Position numbers and translations under genes: made by a program. The notes below the pieces were generated by a model. The model was given only the letters and a program-made list of their open reading frames with translations. It did not search any database and was not told where the DNA came from. Of a DNA stretch of 64,000 nt, positions 1-12,236 are shown piece after piece. This DNA comes from Puffinus mauretanicus (taxonomy: Eukaryota > Chordata > Aves > Procellariiformes > Procellariidae), in NCBI GenBank assembly GCA_023333565.1, contig JAJKFH010000115.1, forward strand, positions 930,001-994,000, written 5' to 3'. How positions within the stretch are numbered: the stretch's first letter is position 1; every line of letters starts with the position of its first letter.

Positions 1-3000
1 ATTCACAACACAGAAAGGAATGACAAAGAAGAACTGAATTGCATATTGTGATTTTAATTTTATTTAACTAAATCAAAGAATGGGTATTTTTTTAACCTTT
101 CTGTCTTTTATTCATGGAATATCAATTATCTTTAAATTCTTCAATTATTTTAACAACTTAAAGTGGTTCAATTGAACTGTCCAGATTCAATAAAAGAAGT
201 TATTTTCTTCTAAGAAATTACCCTGGAATGACCTAATGCTATGGTTACATATTAAGAAAGTAAAAAACAAAATACTGCTAGAGTTTTAGTAATTCAGTTA
301 TGAAAGGAATGACAGATGCATTAAAAGCTACTTTAAAAATTCTTCTCAATTCTTTCACTCTTATAATTTAGGTATCCAGGCTGAGTGAAAATAACTCATC
401 TTTACTGTATGAGGCTAAGATTCAACTTTGGCTTGTTTTGGGGATTTTGTTGAAACCTGAAGGTGGAGCCAGTATCCCTAAGAGAAGTAACTGCTGTTTT
501 GAAAATGTCAGTCATGATAAGGAGAGACTGCACCTCGTTTTAGACCTGCCCAGGATATTGTGGGTTTGTAGGCCCAATAGGAACTCTACTGCTTATTTTG
601 GAAAGGCTGGAAATGGAGAAGTGAGAGGGAGAGAGCGACATGTAATAGCCAAGACCAATGGCACATGTGTACAGTGTCATGGAGACAGAGCGCCGAACAC
701 AGGCAAAGAGACACACCAACATGGCTCTACCATCTGAGAGAAAGGAACAGTATAGTTAGCTGGTAGGTGCAATAGGCTGATTTCCTTTGTAAATGAAACC
801 ACCAGAGGGGAAACAAGTCATTTCAAACAGGAATTTAGACATAAGTTATGTAGTTTTACCACTTTGTTAAAAAGTGGTAGACAGATCCTATTCCACCTCT
901 TAAAAGGAGGGGATCTCTGTGGAGACTTCCACCTCTGACATAAAAGACCACAGCCTTTTGCCTGTGAGAAAGGGGAACTGGTAAGTATTAATTGCCTTGG
1001 CCTCCAGGCAGCAGAATATTAGCTTGAACAATAGATAATAGGGCATATCCCTTCAAATTAAATGTATGGATATAAACACCTCTGTAGTGTCTTCTCCCAG
1101 TCCATAAACATAGCATCAATCAGCTTGAATTTCAGTAGGTAGCCTTCATCCAAGCTCTCATCTCCATTATGCACTAAGTAAATCACTAAGCTGTATAATA
1201 CAGACAATACAACAATCTCTCTTCATTATCTCTTCTAACAGCACCATATCGGCATTGGCCAGGACATGTGATAGGAGGAGATCCATCAGGATCCTATCAA
1301 AGACTCTCCTTGGAACAAAAGAGCAGTCACTGGGGATGACCCTGACAGGATCAGTATAATATTAATTATCCTGCCTAGTCTGACTGAACACCAAAATATG
1401 GTCATGGTTATTAAGAGAAAGATGACAGATTTTCCTAAAACAGGGTAATGAAATAACATGCAACAAGAAGTCTTTAGCAGCCTTAGCCTTTAGCATTTCC
1501 AGCTTTGAATGTAGAAATACTCTGTTCTCTAGTGTGTTGATGTGGAAGCAAGAACTACCCCATGCAGAAACACCAGCCCCAGCAAATCTAGGTCTCTCCT
1601 CTCAAAGGCATGGCTGGACTTAACTGAAAGCAACTGCACTGTCCATTTGACTTCTCTCTCTTGTGCAGTCCTTCTGGCAGGTATGAACTACTGGACAATT
1701 ACAGCAGTAACATTTTAAAGCCAATTTGCACAGATATAAACGGCTACCCCATATACAAAACAGTGATGCATTTTGCACATCCAAGGTGATGCTGCCTGGG
1801 CTAGAAGAGAAACAATTCTTCTTCCATGCAGTTCAAGGTGAAAGAGAAAAAAGCAACCCCTAAAATCTCTGTTCTTCTCAGATGTGTAATCTGCTTGTAT
1901 TTTTAAATAAATAATCTGCATTTTGAAAATTTAAAAAAACCCTTTAGGTTATTAAAAGCTGACTGCACAATTCCTTGGCTCCAGATGCTATTAATATAAG
2001 CAAACAAGTTTAAGAGGTTCATCTTTGACAGTTATAAAGGATGCACACTGTATGCTTCTCCATAATTCAGCTCAACCTTGGCACTACACATTGGCTCTTC
2101 AGTAACTAGTCAATGGGGCAAGGCTGGTGAAGAAAGCTTCATTAGCTGTTTTGCTTCTATGACAGTTAATTAATTACCCTGAAAGAGTTTGTGTGTGTGA
2201 GAACAGAACAGGGCAAGCAAAGCACTCACAGTGGAGATTTTCACCACATTATTATGCTTTGTTAGTGTTGCTTTGTTTTTCAAACCAGGGTGGCTGCAAT
2301 ATTACTTCTGAGAAAGTCAAGGGCTTATCAGGATGGAGTCACTGAACATATGCATAACCAGAATCTGATCAATCTCACAAGGATAAGTACATAAAAACTG
2401 TCAAAACTTCTCTCTAGACCGTGAGATATAGTATATTATTTAGTTATTTTTCTTAGCAGAGAAAATTCACAACAGAGGCTCAGGTACAAACCATCTGAAT
2501 TTAAACAAAAACATCTAGGCAATGAGACAAGCTCTCTGAAAAGTGACACAATTAATTGCAATTGAGATGAATGTCACAGAGCAGCTCCTCACACTCTAAT
2601 GACATTGTGTAGAAGGGTTATGCTGAGTTTATGGCTGACTCATGGTCAAAGTGATATGCACCACATGCCTCTGGAGAGCGTAACTTGTACGAAGTATAGC
2701 TACAGTTAAAACTTGCCACATACGTCATGTCTTAACAGCAAAATTAGTTGTGTCATTTACACTGTGTTACAGGCTGCCAATAGCCTTAGTATAATTACCT
2801 GTACAGCATTTTACTTAATCTTCCTGTCACTTGTAAAAGGTGACATTCACATAGCAGGAGGAATCCTCCTTCAAGAAATATAACAAAGCAAGTAGAAGCA
2901 TAAATTTAAGTGCATATGCAATATAGGGAGGAGGGGAAAAAAGCTTACTTGCTTCATGAATATCTATGATTTTTATATCACAAGTGCTTACTGGAGCCTT

Positions 3001-3714
3001 TCACTGGATTGAATGGGTTAAACAAGAACAGGTTTCCTTGTATTTATTATTAATTATGTGTTATACTGACTACATATCTTGGCTAGAGAGCCCTTACTTT
3101 CCCTCTGCAATAAAAGCATTAATTCCCGAAAAGGGAAAGATCTCATTGCATGTGGCAAGAGAGAACAAAGCATAAAATTAGATTTTGTCATTCCAAATCA
3201 TAAAAGTATCAAGCTTTGCTGCCTCCTCCTAAGTTTCCTAACACCAAGTCCACTGCTGTCACTGCTAGTCCATGAGACACGGGTCTATGTTTCACTAAAG
3301 AGTGTGCTCTCCAAGTGCAGGTGAATATCTTCAAGAGCATCGGAGGTACAGATGCATAGTGGGTTTACCTAGTTATACAGTGTCACCACTAACGATAATG
3401 GACCATCTTTGCCTGCTCTGGAACCAGATTTGAATTATTCCTACTGTTTTAAAATGTCCTGAAACATCTCAGAAGCTGTTCACAGTGAACAGCCCCATAC
3501 ACAACTCATCTTCTAAGAAAGCACCTATCTGCACATGGCAGGTATTCTTACCCAGTGCTGCAGCTGGTGTTAGCTCTCCTACTTAATACAAAACTTTCAA
3601 CTTCTTCTATATTCCCAAGAAGTAAAAAAGACTGAGAAAGGAGAACTTGCCCATCTGTTCATCAGCCCCCACTCCCTATGCAGTATCCACATCCCTCCCA
3701 AGCATCCATTTTAT
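1..3714. other. AT-rich DNA, no gene seen
   Basis: No recognisable repeat family or splice-bounded frame except the palindrome at 3475-3493. The open frame at 438-737 has no motif and is taken as chance. Confidence 0.6.
3475..3493. repeat. Perfect 19-bp palindrome
   Basis: GCTGTTCAC, a single A, then GTGAACAGC. Nine-base arms pair perfectly. It may be chance or a dimer binding site. There is nothing else of note around it. Confidence 0.7.
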
Positions 3715-3840
3715 CTCAGACCACCACAGTCAGGCAGGAAACTGATCTGTTTAAGATCACAAAACCCTGCAAAAGAACCAAGAACTGACCCTGAGTCCCC
3801 TGACTCCCAACTTAATGCCTTACCTACAGACACTCTTCTT
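3715..3840 (-). mobile_element. MIR-like SINE fragment
   Basis: The plus strand reads GCAGGAAACTGATCTGTTTA, AGATCACAAAACCC and GAGTCCCCTGACTCCCAACT, in the order and spacing of the reverse complement of MIR (remembered as a GAAACTGAGGCACAGAGAGG block, a GGTCACACAG block, then the tRNA-related CTGACTCCCA block). It is a diverged tRNA-derived CORE-SINE shared among amniotes, with no coding content. Confidence 0.65.
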
Positions 3841-6800
3841 CCTCTGTAAAAGTAGAGGGAATATTGCTCCTTTCAGACATGCTTGGTGCTAAATTTAAAT
3901 TGTGATGTGGATTAAAAGGAATGTGTCCCCCCCACTCCATACATAATAGTCAGATATTAGCAACTCTACAACCAAGGCAGTAAATAACCTATTTTTCCAT
4001 TGTTTCATATGCATGTAACACATGAAAACCAGGATGCACATTAATTTTCTATGCTCCCAGGATCTAGAAGTGAACTGCTTAACTGGCTCTCTTGTCCATG
4101 TTCAAGGCAATCTTCCATAATAATTAAAAGGGAAATCCAGGACATTCACAGTGACTGGAAAAGAATTGTGTGGCAGCATATAAATCAGCAAGAAGATTCT
4201 CCCAGAACAACTTGTTAGCAACTGATGTGGCATTTGTAGGAAGATGTCTGTGACAGTGTTCTTTCTGAAAGCAAAATAACTGCTAACTATTTGCTAGAGT
4301 TCTCTCCTCCCCTGCTAGGTAAAGCATCAATTAGATCAGCACCATTTAGAGTTACACAGTTCGACACTTCTAATCCCTTGAAGGCTGCTCTTGTGCCTTC
4401 CCTGCTTGCTTGCATAAGAATTACAGGCTGCTTGTCAGCTTGAACAATTATTTTCCTATTTAAAGAAAAAAAAAACCAAAATGAAACAAAAAGAAAGAAA
4501 AAGAAAGGTTTCACCATGCGATACATAGAAATCGTTCTGGAGGTAATGAAGAAGGACAAATTTATTCTTCCAAATCACCCTGAATCTGAGTTGTATCTGA
4601 TCAGTCCACACCCTATCTACTGTCATAACACGGTCTTTCTGTAATCTTTCCAGTAGCTCATTCTGTTAGTTTATTTGGTAAGTGACTAAAAAGCGGAGGG
4701 CCGTGATCTCAACAGGGAAAGTCTGGCTCTGCAAAACAAATTGCTCCTGAAAAGAGCCACTGAAAGATCTTCAGTGAACTGTGTGAGAGCGAGCACGCCG
4801 GGAAAAACAAGATTCCCAGAAGAACCTCCCAAGGCTCTGAGCTCCCTTACATCTCTCCAACATTGGTTGACATCACTGGTGGAGCTCAGCAAGATTAGAC
4901 TTAAAGGCACTTAAGAGATTATTGTAGAAGTATTAGGTATTTTTCCAATTTTGTGATCTCAGGGCACAACACATTCATATGTTGTTTAGATACTGATAGC
5001 TGTTCCCAGCTGTATATTTGGCCTCTACAGCTATAACATGGGTTGCATGACCTGTTACTTCCCCTCCAAGCCAGTTCTACATCAGATAACACTGTGGTTA
5101 CAGATGGGGACAGTCAAAGAAGAAAATCAATATGAAATCTCAATTATGCCACAGATGTTACTGGGGCTACAACATAGCGTCGACTGACACTTGATAAATT
5201 TTGGGGTTTGGGGGACACACCAAACACCCTGCACGTTCAGAATGCACATCTGCCCAATGCGAAAGAAAGGAAATTTTTCTTGGAGACTGACAACTCACTT
5301 TTCTGCTATCTTTCAAAAGGCTTATAAATCAATTTGAACAAGATCTTGTAAAGCCACCTGCTGCATCCAAGGGGCCAGAAAATCCTTATTGAAAAAACAG
5401 ACATACAAACTGCGCAACTTGTCCATATTATCAGAGTTCTAAGAAAAAAAAATACAGGTTTGTACACCTGTTTTAAACACCTGCCTAAATGCAAAGCTGT
5501 AGTAAACCAGGTCACAGCAATGTGCATGCTAATAAGCATCCTGTCGTGCTACCGAGGGGTTCAGGAGGAATCATGAAAAGCATTTAATGTTCTCTTTTCC
5601 ATCCCTTTGCAGCCTGTGATTATAGCTAAACCTTCCTTGCCTTTTTTTTTTTTTTCAATAGACTTCAATAGAAGAATGCAAATGGTCTTTTTAATTGTTC
5701 ATGAGATGTCATTACATTTTCCTTTTACTCTTAGAGTTCATTCTTTTAATCAGTTGTTTGGTCCCTTCCAGACAAATGCAAGAGGCTGCACAGTTTCCTT
5801 TTTTTTTTTTTAAAATAGAAAATGGAACTTTAAAGTGAAATTTTTAAAAATTGTACACTTGGGGGATTAATTAACATTTAAAAATGGACTTTTGTTATCA
5901 AAGTTAAATGATCTGACCTCAGCTTTGTATATCATTGTGAATTCAGAGCCTCCTGAAAGAGACTGATTTATGGTAAATTATTAATTTTTTCCACCTTCCT
6001 TTTGCTGCCTGCAAACCACCACCATGGATCAACACTTAAAAAACCAGAAGAATTAATGATTCTATTCCCTAAAGCAATGGGTACATTTCAATAGACAAGG
6101 CGATACGAACACCACCCTTTTTCTCTAGGAGAGCTCTTCTCAAACTCTTTTTAGAGTGGGAAAAAAATACTCAAAGTCAGCTTTAAAACAGTAACTGTAC
6201 AAATGTTCTGTTTGAGTACAAATGGTTGCAGAAATTAGCAGGAAGACTATTGACAAATATAACACAATTTGTCTTCATAATATTAGATGCCAGCTTTATG
6301 AAGATTCCTCCCAAACATCCATCAGACTTGAGAACGACAGGAGAGGCAGCACTTCTCTGAAGTCAGGCAAAGGCTAAAAGTACCTGTCAGTTTAAATGGC
6401 AAGGTTATGAATACTGTAACAAGAAAACAAGTATTTAACTCCAGTGGAACAAACAATGTCCATGTGCGTGTATGTCTGTGTTTTCAGTGATTGGATTAGA
6501 CTCTCAAGGGACTCCATCTTATATGCAGTTTCAGTCTCGTAAATACAAGCCTGGTGGCCTTACCCCGGTTCTTACTTGTGGACATCATAAGGTACAGCAC
6601 AATAAAAAACCAGGCCCAGAAAACAGCTGAATTGTGCTTTGGTGTTTCCAACATGCATGAGCCCTTGCAAAATGACTAGCCATGCAGTACTTGCAAAACC
6701 AACCTGGTCAGCCTCAAAGATAAATGAAAACCAGATGAGCTTAGCTAGACACCACTGTCATAACGATCATACACATTTATTTCTCAAAGCTTTCTTCTCT

Positions 6801-8199
6801 GCTCCTTCGTGCTGTTGTTGTGGGGTTTTTGTTTGTTTGTTTGGGGGGGTTTTGTTGTTTGGTTTTTTTTGGAGGAGGCTTGTTCCAAAATTGCTTTGAA
6901 CAGTTTGAAAAGTCTTGCACTCCAGAGACTTCGAAGTTATCCTGCTTTTTAGGGTTCTATGAATGATGGCAAGTTTGGCAGCATCTTTTCTTCTCTTTCA
7001 AAGGTAATTAAGATTAAAAATTCAGAAAAAGACATTGCCATCCTACAGGACTAGAGGGTTGGTAGAGAAACTGAGTGGACTGAAATAGTAAGCAGGTTTG
7101 ATACAATAAAGGATATAATTTCTGCTGGTGAATTTCTACTGGTAGGTTAAGCATTGGGCAGGCATCTTGTGATCGTTCCCATAGAGGCAGAGCAGCTGAG
7201 AGATGGCATTAAAGGTTAAACCCCCAAAACACTGAAGTGACCAAGGTCCAGTGGCATAAATGGACACCTATAGATAGGCCTCACAAGATCCCTAAAGACA
7301 TCAGCAGGTGTGCAGGAATACATTTCGATCAGTGGAAATCAAGTACATCACTATAGCCTGAAACAGAAATAGGGTTTAATAACATGAGGATTACCTTAAA
7401 GATACAGTTTCTGCTGGGAGAAGAATAAAAAGAAAGTGAATATCACAGACTATTGTTGCTATATGTTTGCTTGGCTGACATCTTCAGTAATCATCCTGAA
7501 GACAAATAAATCAAAGACATATACTACATTTCTTTCTCCTTGATACTAATTTATTTTTTTTTTTTAATATACAAGATATTTCTTATTTGGACACATTTTT
7601 ATCACGCAACAGAGGGAATGCTGGTTCCAAGAATAGTACACCTATTCTCAAAATTCCTATCTATAGATTAAACTTGCATGCTCAATCCAGAAGCATTCAC
7701 TTAGATTAGTTACATTGGCTGAAATAAGACAAAACATATTGGTAAACCTGTTTTCACAGCATTTTGTGCATAAACGTGATGTTAATGGAGTCACTATAAT
7801 ACGGGAATTATCAGGCAAGTTCCTGCAGGGTTCATAAGTACATAAAAATATTCCTTATAGTATTTATAAAATCTATAAGGATCTGTCAACTTCTATGAAG
7901 AATATTAAAACCCCATCTATATTAACTCCCCATATTTTTAGCACTGTAGAGTTTCTGAGGTGTTTCATGGAAACTGCTCACTGGTGTTCTACCTGTGATT
8001 TCAGATCTCTTAAATTCTGCTACCTAGGAGCAGCAGAAATTTATAAACTGCTCAGGGTGCCTATAAAGAAGTCTATGCAGTGCTTAACAACAAAATTAAT
8101 CTCAAACCTTACTGAAAAGAATAAGACACACTCCATGTTTCAGTCAACTTTTTAAGTTAAAAAAATAAAAAGTTTCCCAACCACTGCAGCAGACAACTT
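3841..8199. other. AT-rich DNA, no gene seen
   Basis: A- and T-runs (near 4461, 5641, 5801) and the G/T tract at 6811-6880. Short frames lack motifs. Confidence 0.6.
6811..6880. repeat. G/T-rich low-complexity tract
   Basis: A run of TGTTG, GTTT and GGGG words on the plus strand, with no C over most of its length. Strand-asymmetric simple sequence. Confidence 0.85.
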
Positions 8200-8560
8200 T
8201 CCAATACGCACCCGTCCCCCACCCCCGGCAGGCCACAAATGCAAAACTGGGAGCAGAAATGCAGTTTCCCACATCGAGACCATACTCTCCCCACAAAGCC
8301 ACAGGCTCTGAGTCAGCTTAGTCCATCCAGAGCCACAGGAACCTACAGCTCTGACTCAGCTGTGGGACACTGGAGCCCTTCTGAGCTCTGCTGACCACAG
8401 AATTGTCCTGTCCAAGCCTCACTCCATGATGGGATGACACTGGGAAATGCACCCTTCCTCCCCAGCTGTGCTTTCTATGGCATGGGAAGACAGGCATGCA
8501 AGCCAGAGCTCAGGATATTAAGGAGCATTACACAATCAAGCAGGTCAGGAAACCTTAAAA
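8200..8560. promoter_or_regulatory. GC-richer patch with paired AP-1/MARE-like sites
   Basis: TGAGTCAGC (8309-8317) and TGACTCAGC (8352-8360) are two perfect AP-1 cores extended toward NF-E2/MARE half sites, 43 bases apart. The surrounding sequence repeats the words AGAGCCACAGG/ACAGGCTCTG. AP-1 and CNC-Maf factors bind such sites. Clustering makes an enhancer possible, but two 7-base matches can occur by chance. Confidence 0.25.
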
Positions 8561-9579
8561 TGCTGAAGTTTTCATAGTATAGCGAGGAACTTCTATCTTT
8601 CAAGATCAGACATGCTAACAAACCTTCCATGTTTCATGTGATGTTTTTAGTATGTCTATTATAACATCCAAAGTAAGTGCTGCAGGCAACAAAATTATGG
8701 CTCAACCCTTCAGTCACTAATTTATAGACGTGATTTCTGAACCCCTGCCTTGGTACAAGTAGGATGCATTTTCCTCAGCAGTTCTACTGAGTTAGTTAAT
8801 ATGAATGACAAGCTCTGCTGGGAGAGAGACACCTGTAGTTGTGTTATCACTTGTGCTTTATTTAGGTGACTGACAAAGCATACAGCTTTTCGCATGTTGA
8901 GTGTGTCATTTGAAATCGGCCTCAAACATCTTAATATTCACACTTTGTTAACCTTAGAGATAATCTGTTTTCAGTTTCACAAAATCCAAAGCTCAGACCA
9001 TATGTTGAGAATATAATATCTTCCCAACAGAGAAATCTCTTGCTTCAATATCTCCAGGCTCATGTAGTCATGAGCCCATTAGTCATTAATTGCATATTTT
9101 ATAATTAAATGGGACATATTGGCAGATAGCAAAATCTGAATTAAGACAGCCTGTAATTACTACAACAACAAAACCACAAAACTCAGCAGAAAACCAGGCA
9201 AAGCAGCAGCCTATTCTAACCTGTTTTCAAACTACTCAGTACTAACTTGTAAGTATTTTTGTACAGAGATTTGGTAATTCAGGTAAGAAACAATGGTTAA
9301 AGCTTTAGCCATTATTACTTGGAAAGGAATGAAAATTTTATGGTGCACCATGTAACATTAAAAGAGAAAGCACAGATTTTTCTTTAAAAAAGTTAAAGTC
9401 ATTTTCATTTTATAGTTTTTAAACCAAATTATTTTGGAGAAACCCATCCCTTACATTATACCATTATCTACTAATAATCTTAAGGGATAAATAGTATTTT
9501 CCAACTCAATAATACCTCCTATAAAACAGGATCACCTCCAAATCTTCCTGTCTCTTTCTGTTTCCATTTTTGTTTTCCC
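8561..9579. other. AT-rich DNA, no gene seen
   Basis: No repeat or coding signal recognised. Confidence 0.6.
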
Positions 9580-9660
9580 CGGTTAGACTTTAAGCTTTTT
9601 ACTATCTCTCACTGAGCATTTGTATAATTCCTTCCAGCATGAGGTTGCAGGCTTGAAAGG
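9580..9660 (+). mobile_element. Possible CORE-SINE/LINE tail fragment
   Basis: GGTTAGACTTTAAGCTTTTT followed by CTCTCACTGAGCATTTGTAT resembles the widespread amniote tail in which AGACTGTAAGCTC is followed by TGTGTTTGTACAGCGCC. Only this block is recognisable, about 85 bases from the MIR-like fragment to the right. Confidence 0.35.
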
Positions 9661-9744
9661 AATTTCCAGGTATTACCACAATAGTAGCAAAGCTTACTTG
9701 ACCATGTATCTCTACTCTTCCCTTCCCACTCTCACCTCCTACTG

Positions 9745-9900
9745 TGGCAGATAAGTATTCCCACTCATTTTACAGACAAGAAGACACTACAAAGGCGGCT
9801 TATTTGAAGGAGGTCATGGAAGAAACCTTTGAGAGAGGGAGATAGAAAACAGAGATCAGCTGAATTCCAGACGTGCAAGACTGCCACAGCACTAACATCC
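9745..9900 (-). mobile_element. MIR-like SINE fragment
   Basis: CTCATTTTACAGACAAGAAG followed by GGAGGTCATGGAAGAAACC and GAGATCAGCTGAATTCCAG follows the reverse complement of the MIR core, where TTTACAGATGAGGAAACTGA precedes a GGTCACACAG block. The copy is strongly diverged and its right edge is uncertain. Confidence 0.5.
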
Positions 9901-11202
9901 CACCCCTGCAGACTCACCTACCATCTGTATGCTTTATCCTCATTGATACAAACAGACCTTAAGTACTTGACTCAAGGTCTTTCTGAGGTTCAGCTTCCTT
10001 GGGAATGAGAAAAGACAAATGCCACAGGGGGTGGGGGGAAAATAACGCAAGCCAAGTAAATATCAACACAAAGACAGAAAGTATTTATCAGATGACAGAC
10101 AGAAAAGAACTTTCTGGAACAGCCTGATGCCAGACAGACATATTAAACTGCAGCTGTTTTCCAGATTTAATAGGCCAGTTCCAATGTAGAAGCATGCTAG
10201 GAAAAGCTAAGCCTAAATGAGTTAAGATAGGCGGGCAGACGGTGAAGAACTGCATATAGAATTATTAATAAAAAGATTAATTTGCAACAATCTGAGTATT
10301 AGCAATTGACACCTCAAATAGCCAGAATCATGGCCATTTCTGGTATGGCACCCATTTGGGTAATGTCCTATTAGACTTGATGAAAAAAGTCTCATACGTA
10401 TGTATATATTTAAACCAGGAAAAAATAAACAAGAAGAAGAAAGAAAAAATATCTGTCTCCACTCTGCCTTTAAAACCAAGAACAATCTACTCAGCCTGCA
10501 CTTCCCCAAAGACCATAAGTATCCAAAGAATTCACAGTGCTTTCAGGCATTATCTCCTGACTGATCTTCTAACAGCAAAGTCAGTTCTTTATACGTACCA
10601 AATTGCACATGTGATTTTGTAGATTGTTTTCAAGCATGAAGTACAGAGTAGGCTGAAGTTTCTAATAAGCAAAATTTGCAAAAGGGAGAGGGGGATACCA
10701 CTGAAAATCAATTTTGATGCTCAGTTATTGGTCATCGCAGAGACAGGTTTTGAGATAGGCATAAATTGTCAATAAGTGAGAGAAACTGAAGATTCATTCA
10801 GGCTGTTTGGAGGAAAAAAAAACGAGCACATCTCACTGGTCTTTGAGACTTTTTCTACTTGAACAGATATCTTGAATGGGGTTTGGAATTAGATTATGCA
10901 GGGGTGTGGAAAGACAGAAAGTCCCATTCTGTAGAGGTTCTGTACAGGTTTAATTTGTGAGAGAGTGGGCTAGTTTCAAGTGAAGTATATTGAGTAGGAA
11001 GTTGTTGCCTGGATTTTCCTGGATATCCTGGAGAAGGTTGCATAAGGACCACTCCAGCCAACTAATTGGGACAATCTTAATGAAAGACTTCTGGGGTTGC
11101 TTTTTGGCTCCTGTGGGTGGAGAGCACCTTCCCCTATGCAGAGCAGAGAGCAGACCCAGCTGCTCAAGTGAAGTTGTTGAAGCAAGTCACGCTGAGGCTC
11201 AC
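9901..11202. other. AT-rich DNA; overlapping frames near 11 kb
   Basis: Mostly featureless. From 10976 to 11253 frames are open on both strands next to the candidate exon at 11203-11385, but no protein family is recognised. Confidence 0.5.
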
Positions 11203-11385
11203 CTCTGCCAAGGATCTGGAGTCCTGTACTATGCACCGGTAAGGCATTTGTAAGTGGGACACCTTGGCTTTCAGGCTTATGTTAGCTTGAAGAGGTTCAG
11301 GGTCCACAGTTCTCCTTCCTGAAAGGATGTTGTAACCACTGTTTAGCCTCAGAATTCTTTCCTCCTCCTCCTCCAGGGAAGGTCC
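11203..11385 (-). other. Candidate cryptic or orphan exon (61 codons)
   Basis: On the minus strand, CTGTTTTGCTCAG is a good 3' splice acceptor ending at 11386, and GCAGAG|GTGAGC is a strong 5' donor at 11203/11202. Between them lie 183 bases, an exact multiple of three. The reading frame open across the region (11454 to 11164) enters and leaves at codon boundaries, giving a phase 0-0 exon. The peptide starts GPSLEEEEERIL and ends near PYRCIVQDSRSLAE. The C-terminal part loosely resembles the end of an immunoglobulin-type strand around a YxC motif, but there is no partner cysteine. I do not recognise the protein. It could be an exon of an unplaced gene, a relic or chance. Confidence 0.25.
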
Positions 11386-11630
11386 CTGAGCAAAACAGCT
11401 CCAGGTTAACTGGATCACAGACAGTCCCCTCACTCCAAAACTCGACTTCCCCACTTCTCATGGTTCATATGGGAGCTTGAACCAGCTCATAATGAGAAAG
11501 AAACTGGACATCATCTATCCTCTAACTCAACAGCAATCTAAGTGCTCAGCTGTTTTGTAAGATGATATGTCATTTGCTCTCTCTCACAAAAATCCATTTT
11601 AGAAGCAAGTTGTAAGCACAAGTATGTTTT

Positions 11631-11635
11631 GTAGG
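11631..11635. repeat. Target-site duplication, left (GTAGG)
   Basis: GTAGG immediately before the LTR terminal TGT. The identical copy follows the LTR at 12232-12236. Confidence 0.9.
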
Positions 11636-11762
11636 TGTCATCGTTTAACCCAAGCTGGCAACCAAACACCACACAGCTGCTCACTCACTCCCCCCACAAT
11701 GGGATGAGGGAGAGAACCAGGAGAGTAAAAGGGAGAAAACTCGTGGGTTGAAATAAAGACAG

Positions 11763-11768
11763 TTTAAT
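11763..11768 (-). terminator. LTR polyadenylation-type signal ATTAAA
   Basis: ATTAAA on the minus strand, downstream of the LTR TATA box and followed by a T-rich stretch. It sits where an R-region poly(A) signal is expected. Confidence 0.5.
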
Positions 11769-11948
11769 AGGGAAAGCAAAAGCCGCGCACGCAAGCAAAG
11801 CAAAGAAAGGAATTCATTCACTACTTCCCATCGGCAGGCAGGTGTTCAGCCATCTCCAGGAAAGCAGGGCTCCGTCACACGTAACGGTTACTTGGGAAGA
11901 CAAACACCATCACTCCAAACGTCCCCCCCTTCCTTCTTCTTCCCGCAG

Positions 11949-11972
11949 CTTTATATGCTGAGCATGACGTCA
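11949..11972 (-). promoter_or_regulatory. LTR core promoter: CRE plus TATA box
   Basis: On the minus strand a perfect cAMP-response element TGACGTCA (11965-11972) precedes TATAAAG (11949-11955) by about nine bases, in the U3 position of the solo LTR. CREs of this kind bind CREB/ATF factors. Whether this copy is active cannot be told from sequence. Transcription, if any, would run toward lower coordinates. Confidence 0.7.
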
Positions 11973-12231
11973 TATGGTATGCAATACCCCTTCGGTCAGT
12001 TGGGGTCAGCTGTCCCAGCTGTGTCCCCTCCCAACTTCTTGTGCACCCCCAGCCTGCTCGCTGGTGGGGTGGGGTGAGAAGCAGAGAAGGCCTTGACTCT
12101 GTGTAAGCCCTGCTCAGCAGTAACGAAAACATCCCTGTGTTATCAACCCTGTTTCCAGCACAAATCCCAAACATAGCCCCATACTAGCTACTGTGAAGAA
12201 AATTAACTCTATTCCAGGCAAAACCAGCACA

Positions 12232-12236
12232 GTAGG
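12232..12236. repeat. Target-site duplication, right (GTAGG)
   Basis: GTAGG immediately after the terminal ACA of the LTR, matching 11631-11635 exactly. It fixes the right boundary of the insertion. Confidence 0.9.

Larger units (their letters stand above)
11636..12231 (-). mobile_element. Solo LTR of an ERVL-like endogenous retrovirus
   Basis: This is a 596-bp LTR flanked by a perfect 5-bp duplication. GTAGG occurs at 11631-11635 and again at 12232-12236, and the element begins TGT and ends ACA. Read on the minus strand it has normal promoter order: a consensus CRE (TGACGTCA, 11965-11972), a TATA box (TATAAAG, 11949-11955) about 9 bases downstream, and an ATTAAA polyadenylation-type signal (11763-11768) near the 3' end. 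There is no internal viral sequence beside it, so it is what remains after recombination between two LTRs. The 5-bp duplication and sequence fit avian ERVL-class LTRs as I remember them. CpGs are well preserved, suggesting a fairly young insertion. Confidence 0.93.

Noticed and set aside
438..737. 99-codon frame
   Set aside because: No motif, no splice support and ordinary composition; chance frame.
11875..12174. 99-codon minus-strand frame
   Set aside because: Lies wholly inside the solo LTR, which is non-coding.
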